From positions 682,001 to 746,000 of the forward strand of contig CAWFXC010000005.1 of NCBI GenBank assembly GCA_963819735.1: 64,000 nucleotides of DNA, in the 5' to 3' direction. Numbering within the stretch: the stretch's first letter is position 1; each line of letters begins with the position of its first letter. Shown one piece after another: positions 17,290 through 25,446 of the stretch. The notes under the pieces were generated by a model, which did not search any database, was not told the DNA's origin, and saw only the letters and a list, made by a program, of their open reading frames with translations. The DNA is from CAWFXC01 sp963819735 (GTDB lineage: Bacteria; Actinomycetota; Acidimicrobiia; IMCC26256; DASPTH01). A program made the position numbers and the translations under genes.

Positions 17290-18333
17290 TCAGAGCGTTT
17301 GGGTGAAGCCGAGCGCGAGCTCGGCCAGTGCTTCGACGGTGCCGACCGTGCCGGCGGCGCGGTCGGGGTCGGTGAGCGAGATCCGTTTGGCCGCGCCCTG
17401 CGAGATCACCGCCAGCTTGTAGGTGGCGAACGCGCGGTAGAAGTCGATGTGCCCGAGGTCGGTGCCGCTGGTGCGGGCGTACCGATCGAGCAGGGTGTCG
17501 ACGTCGGGGAAGCCGGCGTTGGCGCGGTGGGCCTGCGGGCGGCGGGACCGCCACATGAGCTCCCCGACGTCGCCCCAGTACACCGCGAGCATGCCGACGT
17601 CGGCGAGCGGATCGCCGAGGGTCGACATCTCCCAGTCGAGCACCGCGATCATCTGCGTGGGATCGGTGGCGTCGAACATCGTGTTGTTGAAGCTGTAGTC
17701 GCCGTGCACGATGGCGTGGCGACCATCGGGCGGGAGCGTGGCTTCGAGCCGTCGCGCCACCTCGTCGACTGCGGGGACGTCGACGAGCACCGAGTTGGCC
17801 CACTGCTTCTGCCAGCGTTGGATCTGCCGGGCCATGAAGCCGGCCGGGCGCCCGAACTCGCCGAGCCCGATCGCGTCGTAGTCGGTGCCGTGGAGGCGGG
17901 CGAGCACGTCGACCAGCTCGTAGGACGCGGCGAGGCCCTGCGCCTCGGTGATGCCGTCGACCGCGTCGACGTCGTCGTAGACCACGCCGTCGAGGCGCGC
18001 CATCAGATAGAACGGCGCGCCGATCACCGTGTCGTCGTCGCACAGCGCGAACTGGCGGGCAACCGGGACGTCGGCCTGCTGCAGTGCGGACTGCACGCGG
18101 AACTCGCGCGTCATGTCGTGCGCGGTGGCGAGCACATGACTCAGTGGTGGTCGGCGCAGCACCCAGTCGTTGGCGTCGTCGCGCACGCGGAACGTGAGGT
18201 TCGAGGAGCCACCCGCCAACTGGTCGACGCGTACCGGCCCCGATGCTCCGGCGACGTGGTCGGCGATCCACGCGCCGAGCTGCTTCGGCGGTACCGCGGT
18301 CTCGATGTCGACCGGATTGGTCTGCTCGGCCAT
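17290..18333 (-). CDS. ACAD10/11-type phosphotransferase (APH-fold kinase)
   Basis: Aminoglycoside-phosphotransferase-fold kinase of 347 residues. The N-lobe has LAGGSSNLTFRV and VLRRPP, the nucleotide-binding Lys/Arg strand, and then FYLMARLDGVVYDD. The catalytic Brenner motif is AIVHGDYSFNNTMF, and the metal Asp is in VLDWEMSTLGDPLADVG. This signature matches the kinase domain of mammalian ACAD10/11 and Pseudomonas LvaA, which phosphorylate 4-hydroxyacyl-CoAs; those roles are established, transfer to this protein is inferred. It lies 13 nt from the ACAD11-like gene on the same strand. Confidence 0.85.
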   Translation of the reverse strand: MAEQTNPVDIETAVPPKQLGAWIADHVAGASGPVRVDQLAGGSSNLTFRVRDDANDWVLRRPPLSHVLATAHDMTREFRVQSALQQADVPVARQFALCDDDTVIGAPFYLMARLDGVVYDDVDAVDGITEAQGLAASYELVDVLARLHGTDYDAIGLGEFGRPAGFMARQIQRWQKQWANSVLVDVPAVDEVARRLEATLPPDGRHAIVHGDYSFNNTMFDATDPTQMIAVLDWEMSTLGDPLADVGMLAVYWGDVGELMWRSRRPQAHRANAGFPDVDTLLDRYARTSGTDLGHIDFYRAFATYKLAVISQGAAKRISLTDPDRAAGTVGTVEALAELALGFTQTL

Positions 18334-18346
18334 CAGCACCCGCCCG

Positions 18347-19645
18347 TCAGAAGTTGGTGGCTTCGTTGTCGAGGTACTCGGCGAAGCGCGCGCGCAGCTC
18401 GGCCTTCCGGCTCGGCACGTGCGCGCTCGGCCAACCTTCGACCGGCTTGTAGGCCTTGGCCTTCTTGTTGGCCACGAACGCCTTGTGCACCTCGTCGGCA
18501 CCGTCGGCGATGCGCATCTGACGGGCCATCACGTACATGTTGGCCAGCGGGAGATCGGTCGACCACCCGAGCGCGCCGTGTACCTGGATGGCGCGGTCGA
18601 TCACGTCGTGCAGCACGCGCGCGCCCCAGAACTTCAACTCCGCGATCTCGACCCGGGCCTTCGACGCACCGAGCTCGTCCCACGTCCATGCGCTGTGCAG
18701 GGCCATGAGCCGCAGGGCCCGGATGTCACCCGACGACTCGGCGATCATCTCCTGGATCATCTGCTTCTCGATCAGCAGTTCGCCCTTGGTGGTGCGGCTG
18801 ATCGCCCGCTCGCACATCATGTCGAACGCGGCCTCGCACTGGCCGACCCACCGCATGGCGTGATGGATGCGGCCGCCGTTGAGGCGCTTCTGGGCGAGCA
18901 CGAAGCCGTCGCCCTCCTCGCCGACGCGGTTCGTCACCGGGATCCGGCAGTCGCGCAGGATGATCTCGGCGTGCCCACCTCCGCGGAAGTGCCCGGGGTA
19001 TGGGTGGTGCATGTTGAACACGTCGCGGACGATGTCGAGCCCTGGCGTGCCCTTCGGGATGATGAAGAACGACGCGGCCTTATGCGGCGGGTTGTCGGGA
19101 TTGGTGACCGCCATCATCAGGATGAAGTCGGCCTTCGACGCGTTCGACGCGAACCACTTGTGCCCGTTGATCACGTATTCGTCGCCGTCGCGTTCGGCGC
19201 GCGTCGCGATCATGGTGGGATCGCTGCCGGAGAACTGCGGTTCGGTGAGCGAGAAGCTCGACGTGATGTCGCCGCGCAGGAGCGGCTCGAGCCACTCCTT
19301 CTTCTGCGCGTCGGTACCGCCGATCGCGATCAACTCGCTGTTGCCCGAGTCGGGGGCCTGGTTGCCGAACACCGAGGGCGCGGGGCCGCAGCGACCGAGG
19401 ATCTCGTGCATCAGCGCGAGCTTGACCTGGCCGTAGCCCTGCCCGCCGAGCTCGGGATCGAGGTGACACGCCCAGAGGCCGCGGTCGCGCACCTGCTGCT
19501 GGAGTGGCGCGATGGCGCGCTTCCACGACTCGTCGGTCATGTCGTCGTAGAACAGCGAGAGCGGCTCGATCTCCTCGTCGACGAACGTGCGCATCCACGC
19601 CAATTGCTCCGCGAATTCCGGGTCGGTCGAGAAGTCCCAAGCCAT
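18347..19645 (-). CDS. Acyl-CoA dehydrogenase, ACAD11-type
   Basis: FAD flavoprotein of 432 residues. It has FSLTEPQFSGSDPT, the flavin-contacting NGHKWFASNA, and GRIHHAMRWVGQCEAAFDMM, the last resembling ACAD11 closely. At the C-terminus QVHGALGWSTDLPLANMY and RIADGADEVH replace the classical YEGT-type catalytic glutamate segment, as in ACAD10/11. Together with the adjacent kinase this suggests removal of a 4-phospho group from a 4-hydroxyacyl-CoA to make an enoyl-CoA. The promoter looks leaderless: TATACT at 19653-19658 is 7 nt before the ATG. Confidence 0.85.
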   Translation of the reverse strand: MAWDFSTDPEFAEQLAWMRTFVDEEIEPLSLFYDDMTDESWKRAIAPLQQQVRDRGLWACHLDPELGGQGYGQVKLALMHEILGRCGPAPSVFGNQAPDSGNSELIAIGGTDAQKKEWLEPLLRGDITSSFSLTEPQFSGSDPTMIATRAERDGDEYVINGHKWFASNASKADFILMMAVTNPDNPPHKAASFFIIPKGTPGLDIVRDVFNMHHPYPGHFRGGGHAEIILRDCRIPVTNRVGEEGDGFVLAQKRLNGGRIHHAMRWVGQCEAAFDMMCERAISRTTKGELLIEKQMIQEMIAESSGDIRALRLMALHSAWTWDELGASKARVEIAELKFWGARVLHDVIDRAIQVHGALGWSTDLPLANMYVMARQMRIADGADEVHKAFVANKKAKAYKPVEGWPSAHVPSRKAELRARFAEYLDNEATNF

Positions 19646-19717
19646 GGGGCGGAGTATAAGGTCACTCGCCGCCCGGCATCTGGGGACCGGCACGCCAGTC
19701 GCGTGCGAGAGGAGAAC

Positions 19718-20497
19718 GTGGTGGGACAACTCGACGGACGCGTAGCGGTGATCACCGGTGGTGGGCGAGGCATCGGGCGGGAGATCGCGCTGCGCTATGC
19801 GGCGGAGGGCGCCACCGTCGTGATCTCGTCGCGCACGGCCAGTGACCTCGAAGCCGTGCTCGCGCGCATCGTCGACGCCGGCGGCGGGCCCGGACACTTC
19901 GTCGTCGCCGACGCGATGGATCGCGACGACGCACGGCGGCCCGTCGCCGAAGCGATCGCGCAGTTCGGTCGCGTCGATGTGCTCGTCAACAACGTGGGCG
20001 GCACCGTCGGGCGGGCGCACGATCCGTTCACCGGCGACGACGCGAGCTTCGAGGGCACGCTGGTGTTGTGCCTCACGTCGGCGTGGTGGACGACGCGTGA
20101 GGCGTTGCCGGGGATGCGCGAGCAGGGGTCGGGCCGCATCATCAACATCGGGTCGGGCGCGTCGAAGGGCACCGGGGGCTCGTTGGCGTACACCACCGGC
20201 AAGCACGGCCTGGTGGGCTTCACCAAGCAGCTGGCGGCGGCGGCCGCCCCGCACGGCATCACCGTCAATTGTCTGTGCCCGGGGTGGACGAACACGTCGC
20301 TGCTCGACTTCGAGCGCATCGCCAAGCGCGACGGGATCACCGCCGAGGAGGCGGAGGCCCGGGCGGCGAGCCAGTCGTTGCAGAACCGGGTGCTCGAGCC
20401 GGAAGAGCTGGCGGGGATGGCCACGCTGCTCGCGGGCGACGACGGCCGCGGCATCACCGGCCAGGTGATCAGCGTCGACGGTGGCTACCGGGTCTGA
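19718..20497 (+). CDS. SDR oxidoreductase
   Basis: SDR of 259 residues: AVITGGGRGIGREIALRYA, DVLVNNVGGTVG, NIGSGASKGTG, and YTTGK as the catalytic Tyr-Lys pair. The C-terminus ITGQVISVDGGYRV is standard. The start is GTG 19718 (or the adjacent GTG 19721), with GAGAGGA (19707-19713) as Shine-Dalgarno; other long in-frame extensions overlap the ACAD gene on the opposite strand and are rejected. It is divergent from the ACAD11-type gene and convergent with the SDR at 20507, 9 nt apart. Confidence 0.8.
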   Translation: MVGQLDGRVAVITGGGRGIGREIALRYAAEGATVVISSRTASDLEAVLARIVDAGGGPGHFVVADAMDRDDARRPVAEAIAQFGRVDVLVNNVGGTVGRAHDPFTGDDASFEGTLVLCLTSAWWTTREALPGMREQGSGRIINIGSGASKGTGGSLAYTTGKHGLVGFTKQLAAAAAPHGITVNCLCPGWTNTSLLDFERIAKRDGITAEEAEARAASQSLQNRVLEPEELAGMATLLAGDDGRGITGQVISVDGGYRV

Positions 20498-20506
20498 GCG
20501 GGCGGT

Positions 20507-21289
20507 TCAGTACTTGAGCATGCCGCCGGCGACCACGTGGTCGTCGCCGGTGGTGTACGACGACGCGTCCGACGCGAAGTAGAGCGCGGCGCCGACGATC
20601 TCGCGGCAGTCGGCGACCCGCTTCAGCAGGGTGGCGGCGGCGGAGCGGTCGACGAACTCGGTGTCGAACTTGGCGGTGCCGCGCATCATCTCGGAGTCGA
20701 ACGGCCCGGGGCTCAGCGTGTTGACGCGGATGCCGAGGGGAGCCCACTCCTTGGCCATGACCTTCGTGTAGTTGACGAGCGCGGCTTTCACCGACGTGTA
20801 CGCGCCGACGTTGGGGCCGCCGGCGTACGCGCCGACGGTGGCCACGTTGATGACGCTCCCGCGACCCTGCGCACCCATGATCGGCGCGACCAGCCCCGCG
20901 AGGCGGACCGGACCGCGGAGGTTCACCTCGTAGAGCTTGTCGATGTACTCGCGCGTCATGTCGATCACCGACATCTGGCCGGGATGGATGCCGGCGTTGT
21001 TCACGAGCACGTCGATGCGGCCGAACCGTTCCATCACCGCGTCGACGAACGGGGGGACGGCGTCCCAGTCGCCCATGTGGCAGGCCGCGCCGAGCGCGGA
21101 CTGCCCGGTCGCGGCTTCGATCTCGGCCGCGGTCTGCTCGCACAGCGCCTGATTGCGGCTGGACACGACGACCGACGCGCCGGCTTGCGCGAAGCCTTCC
21201 ACCATGGCGCGGCCGAGGCCCTTCGTGGAGCCGGTGACGATCGCGACGCGACCTTCGAGACTGAACAGATCGACGAGTGACTGGTCCAT
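20507..21289 (-). CDS. SDR oxidoreductase
   Basis: SDR of 260 residues: AIVTGSTKGLGRAMVEGFA, DVLVNNAGIHPG, NVATVGAYAGG and YTSVK. The cofactor-side loop LSPGPFDSEMM follows. It starts at 21289 (MDQSLVDLF). The promoter is leaderless, with TAGGCT (21297-21302 on the minus strand) 7 nt upstream, and it overlaps the -10 of the divergent MaoC gene. The two genes may be coregulated steps of one beta-oxidation-like pathway. Confidence 0.8.
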   Translation of the reverse strand: MDQSLVDLFSLEGRVAIVTGSTKGLGRAMVEGFAQAGASVVVSSRNQALCEQTAAEIEAATGQSALGAACHMGDWDAVPPFVDAVMERFGRIDVLVNNAGIHPGQMSVIDMTREYIDKLYEVNLRGPVRLAGLVAPIMGAQGRGSVINVATVGAYAGGPNVGAYTSVKAALVNYTKVMAKEWAPLGIRVNTLSPGPFDSEMMRGTAKFDTEFVDRSAAATLLKRVADCREIVGAALYFASDASSYTTGDDHVVAGGMLKY

Positions 21290-21314
21290 GAGCGGGAGCC
21301 TAAGGTACGCGCCG
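21290..21314. promoter_or_regulatory. Overlapping divergent leaderless promoters
   Basis: Only 25 bp separate two divergent start codons. AGCCTAAGGT at 21297-21306 reads as TAGGCT on the minus strand and TAAGGT on the plus strand, the two hexamers sharing the central TA. They sit 7 nt and 8 nt from the respective ATGs, so both -10 elements would open the same DNA. Confidence 0.6.
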
Positions 21315-21844
21315 ATGACGACGGAGCAGACCCACATCACTCCCGCGATGCGCGGTGTGGTCGGGCAGGAGTTGCGCCGGCGCACGTCGTTCCCGGTCAG
21401 CGAATCCGACATCCGGCGGTGGGCGATCGCGGTCTACTACCCGCAGCCGCCGCCCGAGTTCTTCTGGGACGCCGCGTACGCCGCATCCACGTCGCACGGT
21501 GGCATCGTCGCCCCCGAAGACTTCAATCCGTTCGCGTGGATGGAGGCGCCGGATCCCGACGGCGCCCCGCGACGGCGCGACACGCGCGGGGATTCCCGTC
21601 GCCCGAGCGGCAACTGGGCATCGACGGCCCCGAGCTCCCGTCGGTCATCAACGGCGGCACCGAGGTCGAGTACGGCGTGCGCATGCGGCCGGGTGACGTG
21701 ATCACGGCGGTGTCGCGGTTGGCGGAGTACTCCGAGCGGCCGGGCCGGCTCGGTCTGATGTTGTTCACCGTCACCGAGGACTCTTGGACGAATCAGCGCG
21801 GTGAACCGGTGAAGACCCACCGCACCACCATGATCAGGTACTAG
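21315..21844 (+). CDS. MaoC-like / FAS1-type dehydratase N-domain protein, frameshifted
   Basis: Hot-dog-fold subunit of a hydratase/dehydratase. The first part (from TPAMRGVVGQELRRRTSFPVS to FNPFAWMEA) matches the N-terminal dehydratase domain, including SESDIRRWAIAVYYPQPP. The second part, GGTEVEYGVRMRPGDVIT and VKTHRTTMIRY, continues in another frame. The switch lies near 21575-21590 and fits one missing base. The joined protein is about 176 residues. The partner MaoC gene starts 17 nt downstream, as in the HadAB or ChsH1/ChsH2 two-subunit hydratases. Confidence 0.7.
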
Positions 21845-21861
21845 GAGCGGGAGCGCGCGTC

Positions 21862-22284
21862 ATGGCCGTCGACAGGGCAATGATCACACCGGGTACCGAG
21901 ATCCCGACGTTCGTGCGCACGACCGGGTTCCACAACTGGAATCGCTTCGCGGCGGTGAACGACGAGTTCGTGCCCATCCACATGGACGAGGAGGCCGGCC
22001 GCGCCGCGGGCTTCGCGGGTGCGTTCGGCATGGGCAACCTGCTCACGTCGTACCTGCACAACATGCTGCGCGACTGGATCGGCGACGACGGCCGGATCGT
22101 GTCGCTCTCGTGCAGCTTCCGCGCGCCGAACAACCGGGGGATGACGGTCGAGGCGCGCGGGAAGGTCGTCGACGTCCGCGAGGAGGGCGGCGTGACCTTC
22201 GTCGATCTCGACGTCGCGGTCGTCGACCACGACGCGCCCGACACCGTGCTCGCCCCCGGCCGCGCCACCGTCGCCCTCGCCTGA
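21862..22284 (+). CDS. MaoC-family (R)-specific enoyl-CoA hydratase subunit
   Basis: Single hot-dog protein of 140 residues. The hydratase-2 motif region reads FAAVNDEFVPIHMDEEAGRA, with Asp and His in the expected DxxPxH spacing, then GAFGMGNLLTSYL. Strands VDVREEGGVTFVDLDVAVV close the fold. Probably pairs with the upstream FAS1-type subunit to hydrate a trans-2-enoyl-CoA. Whether the substrate is fatty, steroidal or another acyl-CoA is not visible. Confidence 0.8.
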   Translation: MAVDRAMITPGTEIPTFVRTTGFHNWNRFAAVNDEFVPIHMDEEAGRAAGFAGAFGMGNLLTSYLHNMLRDWIGDDGRIVSLSCSFRAPNNRGMTVEARGKVVDVREEGGVTFVDLDVAVVDHDAPDTVLAPGRATVALA

Positions 22285-22331
22285 GCTTCGCCCTCTTCCC
22301 CCCGCCTCTTCCGCCCGCGAGTTTGTGTGGG

Positions 22332-23315
22332 TCAGGGGAGGACGAGCACCTTGCACTGGTCCTTCGATTCGGTGAGCTCGCGGAACGCGTCGTTTACCCC
22401 GTCGAGGGGGATCCGTTGGGTGACGAACGGTGACGGATCGATCGTGCCGCGCCCGATGGCGTCGACCACGTACCCGAACTCGCGGCGCGTGTAGTAGACG
22501 ACGTACCCGACCGACAGCTCCTTCATGATGGCGACGAAGGGGAGGTAGGGATCGGGTTTGGTGCACACCCCGGCGATGATCACGCGGCCGTGGAGCTTGG
22601 CCGCGTGCATGCAGATGTCGGTCATGCCGGGCAGCCCGACGCACTCGAAGACCACGTCGAAGCGCGCGTCGATCGTCTCCTCGGTGGGATCGAGGGTGCG
22701 CGTGGCGCCGAGCGCGGCGGCGGCGGCGCGTCGCTCGGGCGAAGGGTCCGACACCACAAGCTCGCCCGCGCCGAGGGCGAGGGCCCACGTGAGCACCGCG
22801 AGGCCGACGGGGCCCGCACCCACGACGAGCACCGCGTCGGCCGATTTGAGTTGCGCCCGCTCGACCGCGTGGAGCCCGACCGCGAGCGGCTCGACCAGCG
22901 CGCCGAGGCCGTCGTCGATGTGTTCGGGGAGCGCGAACGACTCCCGGGCACTCACTCGCACGAACTCGGCGTAGCCCCCCGAGCTGCCGCCGACGCCGAT
23001 CAGGTCGGTGGTCGCACAGTGCGCGGGCTCGCCGGCCAGGCACGCCGCGCACGTGCCGCACCCGATCACCGGGAGCGCGGCCACTTGCTGACCCACGCGC
23101 CAGTCGGCGGCGGCCTCGGCGCCCACCGCAACGACGGTGCCGCAGAACTCGTGCCCCATCACGATCCCCACCGGCATGTTCGGCCGGGCCTTGAGGTCTG
23201 ACCCGCAGATGCCGCACGCGGTGACCTGGAGCAGGAGCTCGGCCGGGCCGGGCGACGGGTCGGCGACGTCGACAATCTCCATCTCGTGCGATTCGGTGAC
23301 GACGGCAGCGCGCAT
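22332..23315 (-). CDS. Zinc-dependent alcohol dehydrogenase (MDR superfamily)
   Basis: Medium-chain dehydrogenase of 327 residues. The catalytic zinc site is formed by CGICGSD and GHEFCG (Cys, His-Glu). The structural zinc loop is reduced (CGTCAACLAGEPAHC, four Cys present). The NAD(P) Rossmann motif is VLVVGAGPVGLAVL. Substrate class is probably a polyol, hydroxyacid or secondary alcohol. The start at 23315 (MRAAVVTES) is chosen over a longer reading. It is divergent from the SMP-30 lactonase gene, so a dehydrogenase-lactonase sugar or alcohol oxidation pair is possible. Confidence 0.8.
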   Translation of the reverse strand: MRAAVVTESHEMEIVDVADPSPGPAELLLQVTACGICGSDLKARPNMPVGIVMGHEFCGTVVAVGAEAAADWRVGQQVAALPVIGCGTCAACLAGEPAHCATTDLIGVGGSSGGYAEFVRVSARESFALPEHIDDGLGALVEPLAVGLHAVERAQLKSADAVLVVGAGPVGLAVLTWALALGAGELVVSDPSPERRAAAAALGATRTLDPTEETIDARFDVVFECVGLPGMTDICMHAAKLHGRVIIAGVCTKPDPYLPFVAIMKELSVGYVVYYTRREFGYVVDAIGRGTIDPSPFVTQRIPLDGVNDAFRELTESKDQCKVLVLP

Positions 23316-23374
23316 GGCGACCTCTCTCTGATCCGGTGACGCGGGTGGCCGTGCGGACTGTAGGCCCATGTCGT

Positions 23375-23380
23375 TAGGCT
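23375..23380 (+). promoter_or_regulatory. Leaderless -10 element (TAGGCT)
   Basis: TAGGCT ends exactly 6 nt before the GTG at 23387 and no ribosome binding site intervenes. Confidence 0.5.
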
Positions 23381-23386
23381 CGCCCG

Positions 23387-24232
23387 GTGGCGGCGCTCGA
23401 GGTGTTGATCGACGGGCTCGACTTCGGCGAAGGCCCCCGGTGGCACGACGGCCGGCTCTGGTACTCCGACTTCCTCCAGCACGCGGTGTTCACCGTGACC
23501 GTCGACGGCCACCGTGACACCGCGGTGGAGATCGACGATCAGCCGAGTGGCCTCGGATGGCTACCCGACGGACGGCTCCTGCTCGTATCGATGCACGACC
23601 AGAAGGTGCTGCGACGCGAGGACGACGGCACGCTGGTGGAACACGCCGACCTGTCGGGAGTCGCGACCGCCCCGTGCAACGACATGGTCGTGGCAGCCGA
23701 CGGGACGGCGTACGTCGGCAACTTCGGCTTCGACGTGTTCGGGGGTGGGTCGGCGCAAGAAGCGGCGCTGGCGCGGGTGACGCCGAACGGCGAGGTCAGG
23801 GTGGCGGCCGAGGGGATGCGCTTCCCGAACGGGAGCGTGATCACTCCCGACGGTCGCACCCTGATCGTCGGTGAGTCGTTCGGGCGCTGCTACACCGCGT
23901 TCGCCATCGGTTCAGATGGCGTGCTGAGCGGACGACGGACGTGGGCCGAGTTGCCCGATCGGTCGCCCGACGGGTGCACGCTCGATGCCGAGGGTGCGAT
24001 CTGGTTCGCCAACGCGGCGGGCACGACGGTGGCGCGAGTCCGCGAGGGTGGCGAGATCACCGACGAGATCGAGATCGGGCAGCCGACGTTCGCGTGCGCG
24101 CTCGGTGGTGACGACGGCCGCACGTTGTTCGTGGTGTCGGCCGACGGGCCACCAGTACCCGAGGCGGCGGGGAGTGGTACCGGGAAGATCCGGACGCTGC
24201 GGGTCGATGTGCCGCACGCCGGCCTGCCCTAG
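23387..24232 (+). CDS. SMP-30/gluconolactonase/LRE family protein
   Basis: Six-bladed beta-propeller of 281 residues, usually a metal-dependent lactonase. It has GEGPRWHDGRLWYSD (the metal-ligand Glu), the middle ligand region PCNDMVVAADGTAYVGNFG, and PDGCTLDAEGAIWFANAA, which holds the third ligand Asp. It starts with GTG (MAALEVLIDG). Its stop TAG shares the palindrome CTAG with the stop of the convergent dehydrogenase gene. Probably opens a sugar or other lactone. Confidence 0.8.
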   Translation: MAALEVLIDGLDFGEGPRWHDGRLWYSDFLQHAVFTVTVDGHRDTAVEIDDQPSGLGWLPDGRLLLVSMHDQKVLRREDDGTLVEHADLSGVATAPCNDMVVAADGTAYVGNFGFDVFGGGSAQEAALARVTPNGEVRVAAEGMRFPNGSVITPDGRTLIVGESFGRCYTAFAIGSDGVLSGRRTWAELPDRSPDGCTLDAEGAIWFANAAGTTVARVREGGEITDEIEIGQPTFACALGGDDGRTLFVVSADGPPVPEAAGSGTGKIRTLRVDVPHAGLP

Positions 24233-25306
24233 GAGCCGCCGGCTCCCGGGTCGCGGATCACGGGCGTCTCGCGTGTCGCGGGTGCTTCGGGGACGAGGAA
24301 GTAGCGGTCGGCCTGCTCGCGCGGTGCGGGCGGCGGGGAGGTCGAGGCCGACGGTGGCGGCCAGCGATTCGATGCTGCGCAGGTCCTTACGCGCGAGCTC
24401 GGCGAAGAACTCGGCGCGCTCGCGCTCGTCGGCGGGTGCGGTCGCGTCGAGCCGGCGATTGGTCGGACGCGAGAACGGAAACCAGAAGAACTGATCGACG
24501 AGGTTGGTCGATTCGGTGAGGTGGCGCACGGTGGCGGCATCGACGCCGAGCGTCTCGGCGAGCAGAAGCGTCTCGTTCGCCGCACACAGCGCGAGGTAGC
24601 TGAGCAGGTTCTTGATCAGCTTGAGGTTCATCCCCGCGCCGAGCGGGCCGGCATGGATGACCTCCTTGGAGAAGGCGTCGAGCACCGGGCGGGCGGTGTC
24701 GATGACGGCGGCGTCGCCCCCGACCGTGGTCACCAGCGTTCCGCTGTGCGCCGACGGCGATCCGCCGGCCACCCCGGCGTCGACAACCGCGATCCCGAGC
24801 GGTTCGGCGTGGGCCGCGAGCTGGGGCACGGAGTCGGCGTCGACCGTGCTGCACACGCACACGACGGTCCCGGGACGCGCCGCGGTGGCGATGCCGTCGG
24901 TGCCGAACAGGACGTCCTCCACTTGGTGTTGGTCGAAGACCACCACGCAGATCACGTCGGCCGCCGCCGCCACCTCGCCGGGGGAGTGCGCGCCCCGGAT
25001 CCGTCGCACCGAATCGCCCGACGATTCGCCGGAATCAGCCGAATCGCCCACCGATTCGCCGGAATCCGACGATTCGGCCACCGATTCGGTGGAACCCGAC
25101 GATTCGTCGGTGGATTCGCCGGAATCAGCCGAATCGCCCACCGATTCGCCGGATTCGCCGGGCGAATCGAGCAGCGAATCGAGCACCGCGGCGACGGCCT
25201 CGGGCCGGATGTCGTAGACGGTGAGCGGCAGGCCGGCGCGGGCAATGCTGGCGGCGATGCCGGAGCCCATGAGCCCGAGTCCGATCACTCCTGCGCGTGT
25301 CGCCAT
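24229..25306 (-). CDS. 3-hydroxyisobutyrate-dehydrogenase-like protein with Ser-rich insertion, frameshifted
   Basis: Beta-hydroxyacid dehydrogenase: Rossmann motif GVIGLGLMGSGIA, substrate-binding VDAGVAGGSPSAHSGTL, and the catalytic-Lys helix GMNLKLIKNLL. Between the end of beta-2 (YDIRPEAVAAVL) and SPGEVAAAADVI the usual short linker is replaced by about 55 residues of Ser/Glu/Asp/Gly repeats. A frame change near 24325-24345, equal to one extra base, separates the body from the C-terminal tail (REQADRYFLVPEAP), which ends at 24229. The stop codon overlaps the lactonase stop in CTAG. Confidence 0.7.
25023..25153. repeat. Direct repeat block inside the dehydrogenase gene
   Basis: A 41-bp sequence at 25023-25063 recurs identically at 25113-25153, 90 bp (30 codons) away. 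Between them are diverged copies of a GATTCGxxGGAA core. On the minus strand it encodes two copies of SGESVGDSADSGES. The offset is a multiple of three, so gain or loss of a unit would keep the frame. Confidence 0.85.
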
Positions 25307-25446
25307 GGCGTCACTCTCGCACGCCGCTGTCCGCGTTGGACTCCATGTCGACGCTCGAGTCGCTCGTGCCGATCGCGGGCGTGGCCTCGTAGGCTGCCGC
25401 CGCAGGTTCGGGAATCGGGCGGTCGCGACCCGGAGGGGTGACGAGA

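Noticed and set aside
18170..19717. Plus-strand extension of the SDR ending at 20497
   Set aside because: The upstream 516 codons lie antisense to the ACAD11-type and kinase genes and show no SDR features; a Shine-Dalgarno supports GTG 19718.
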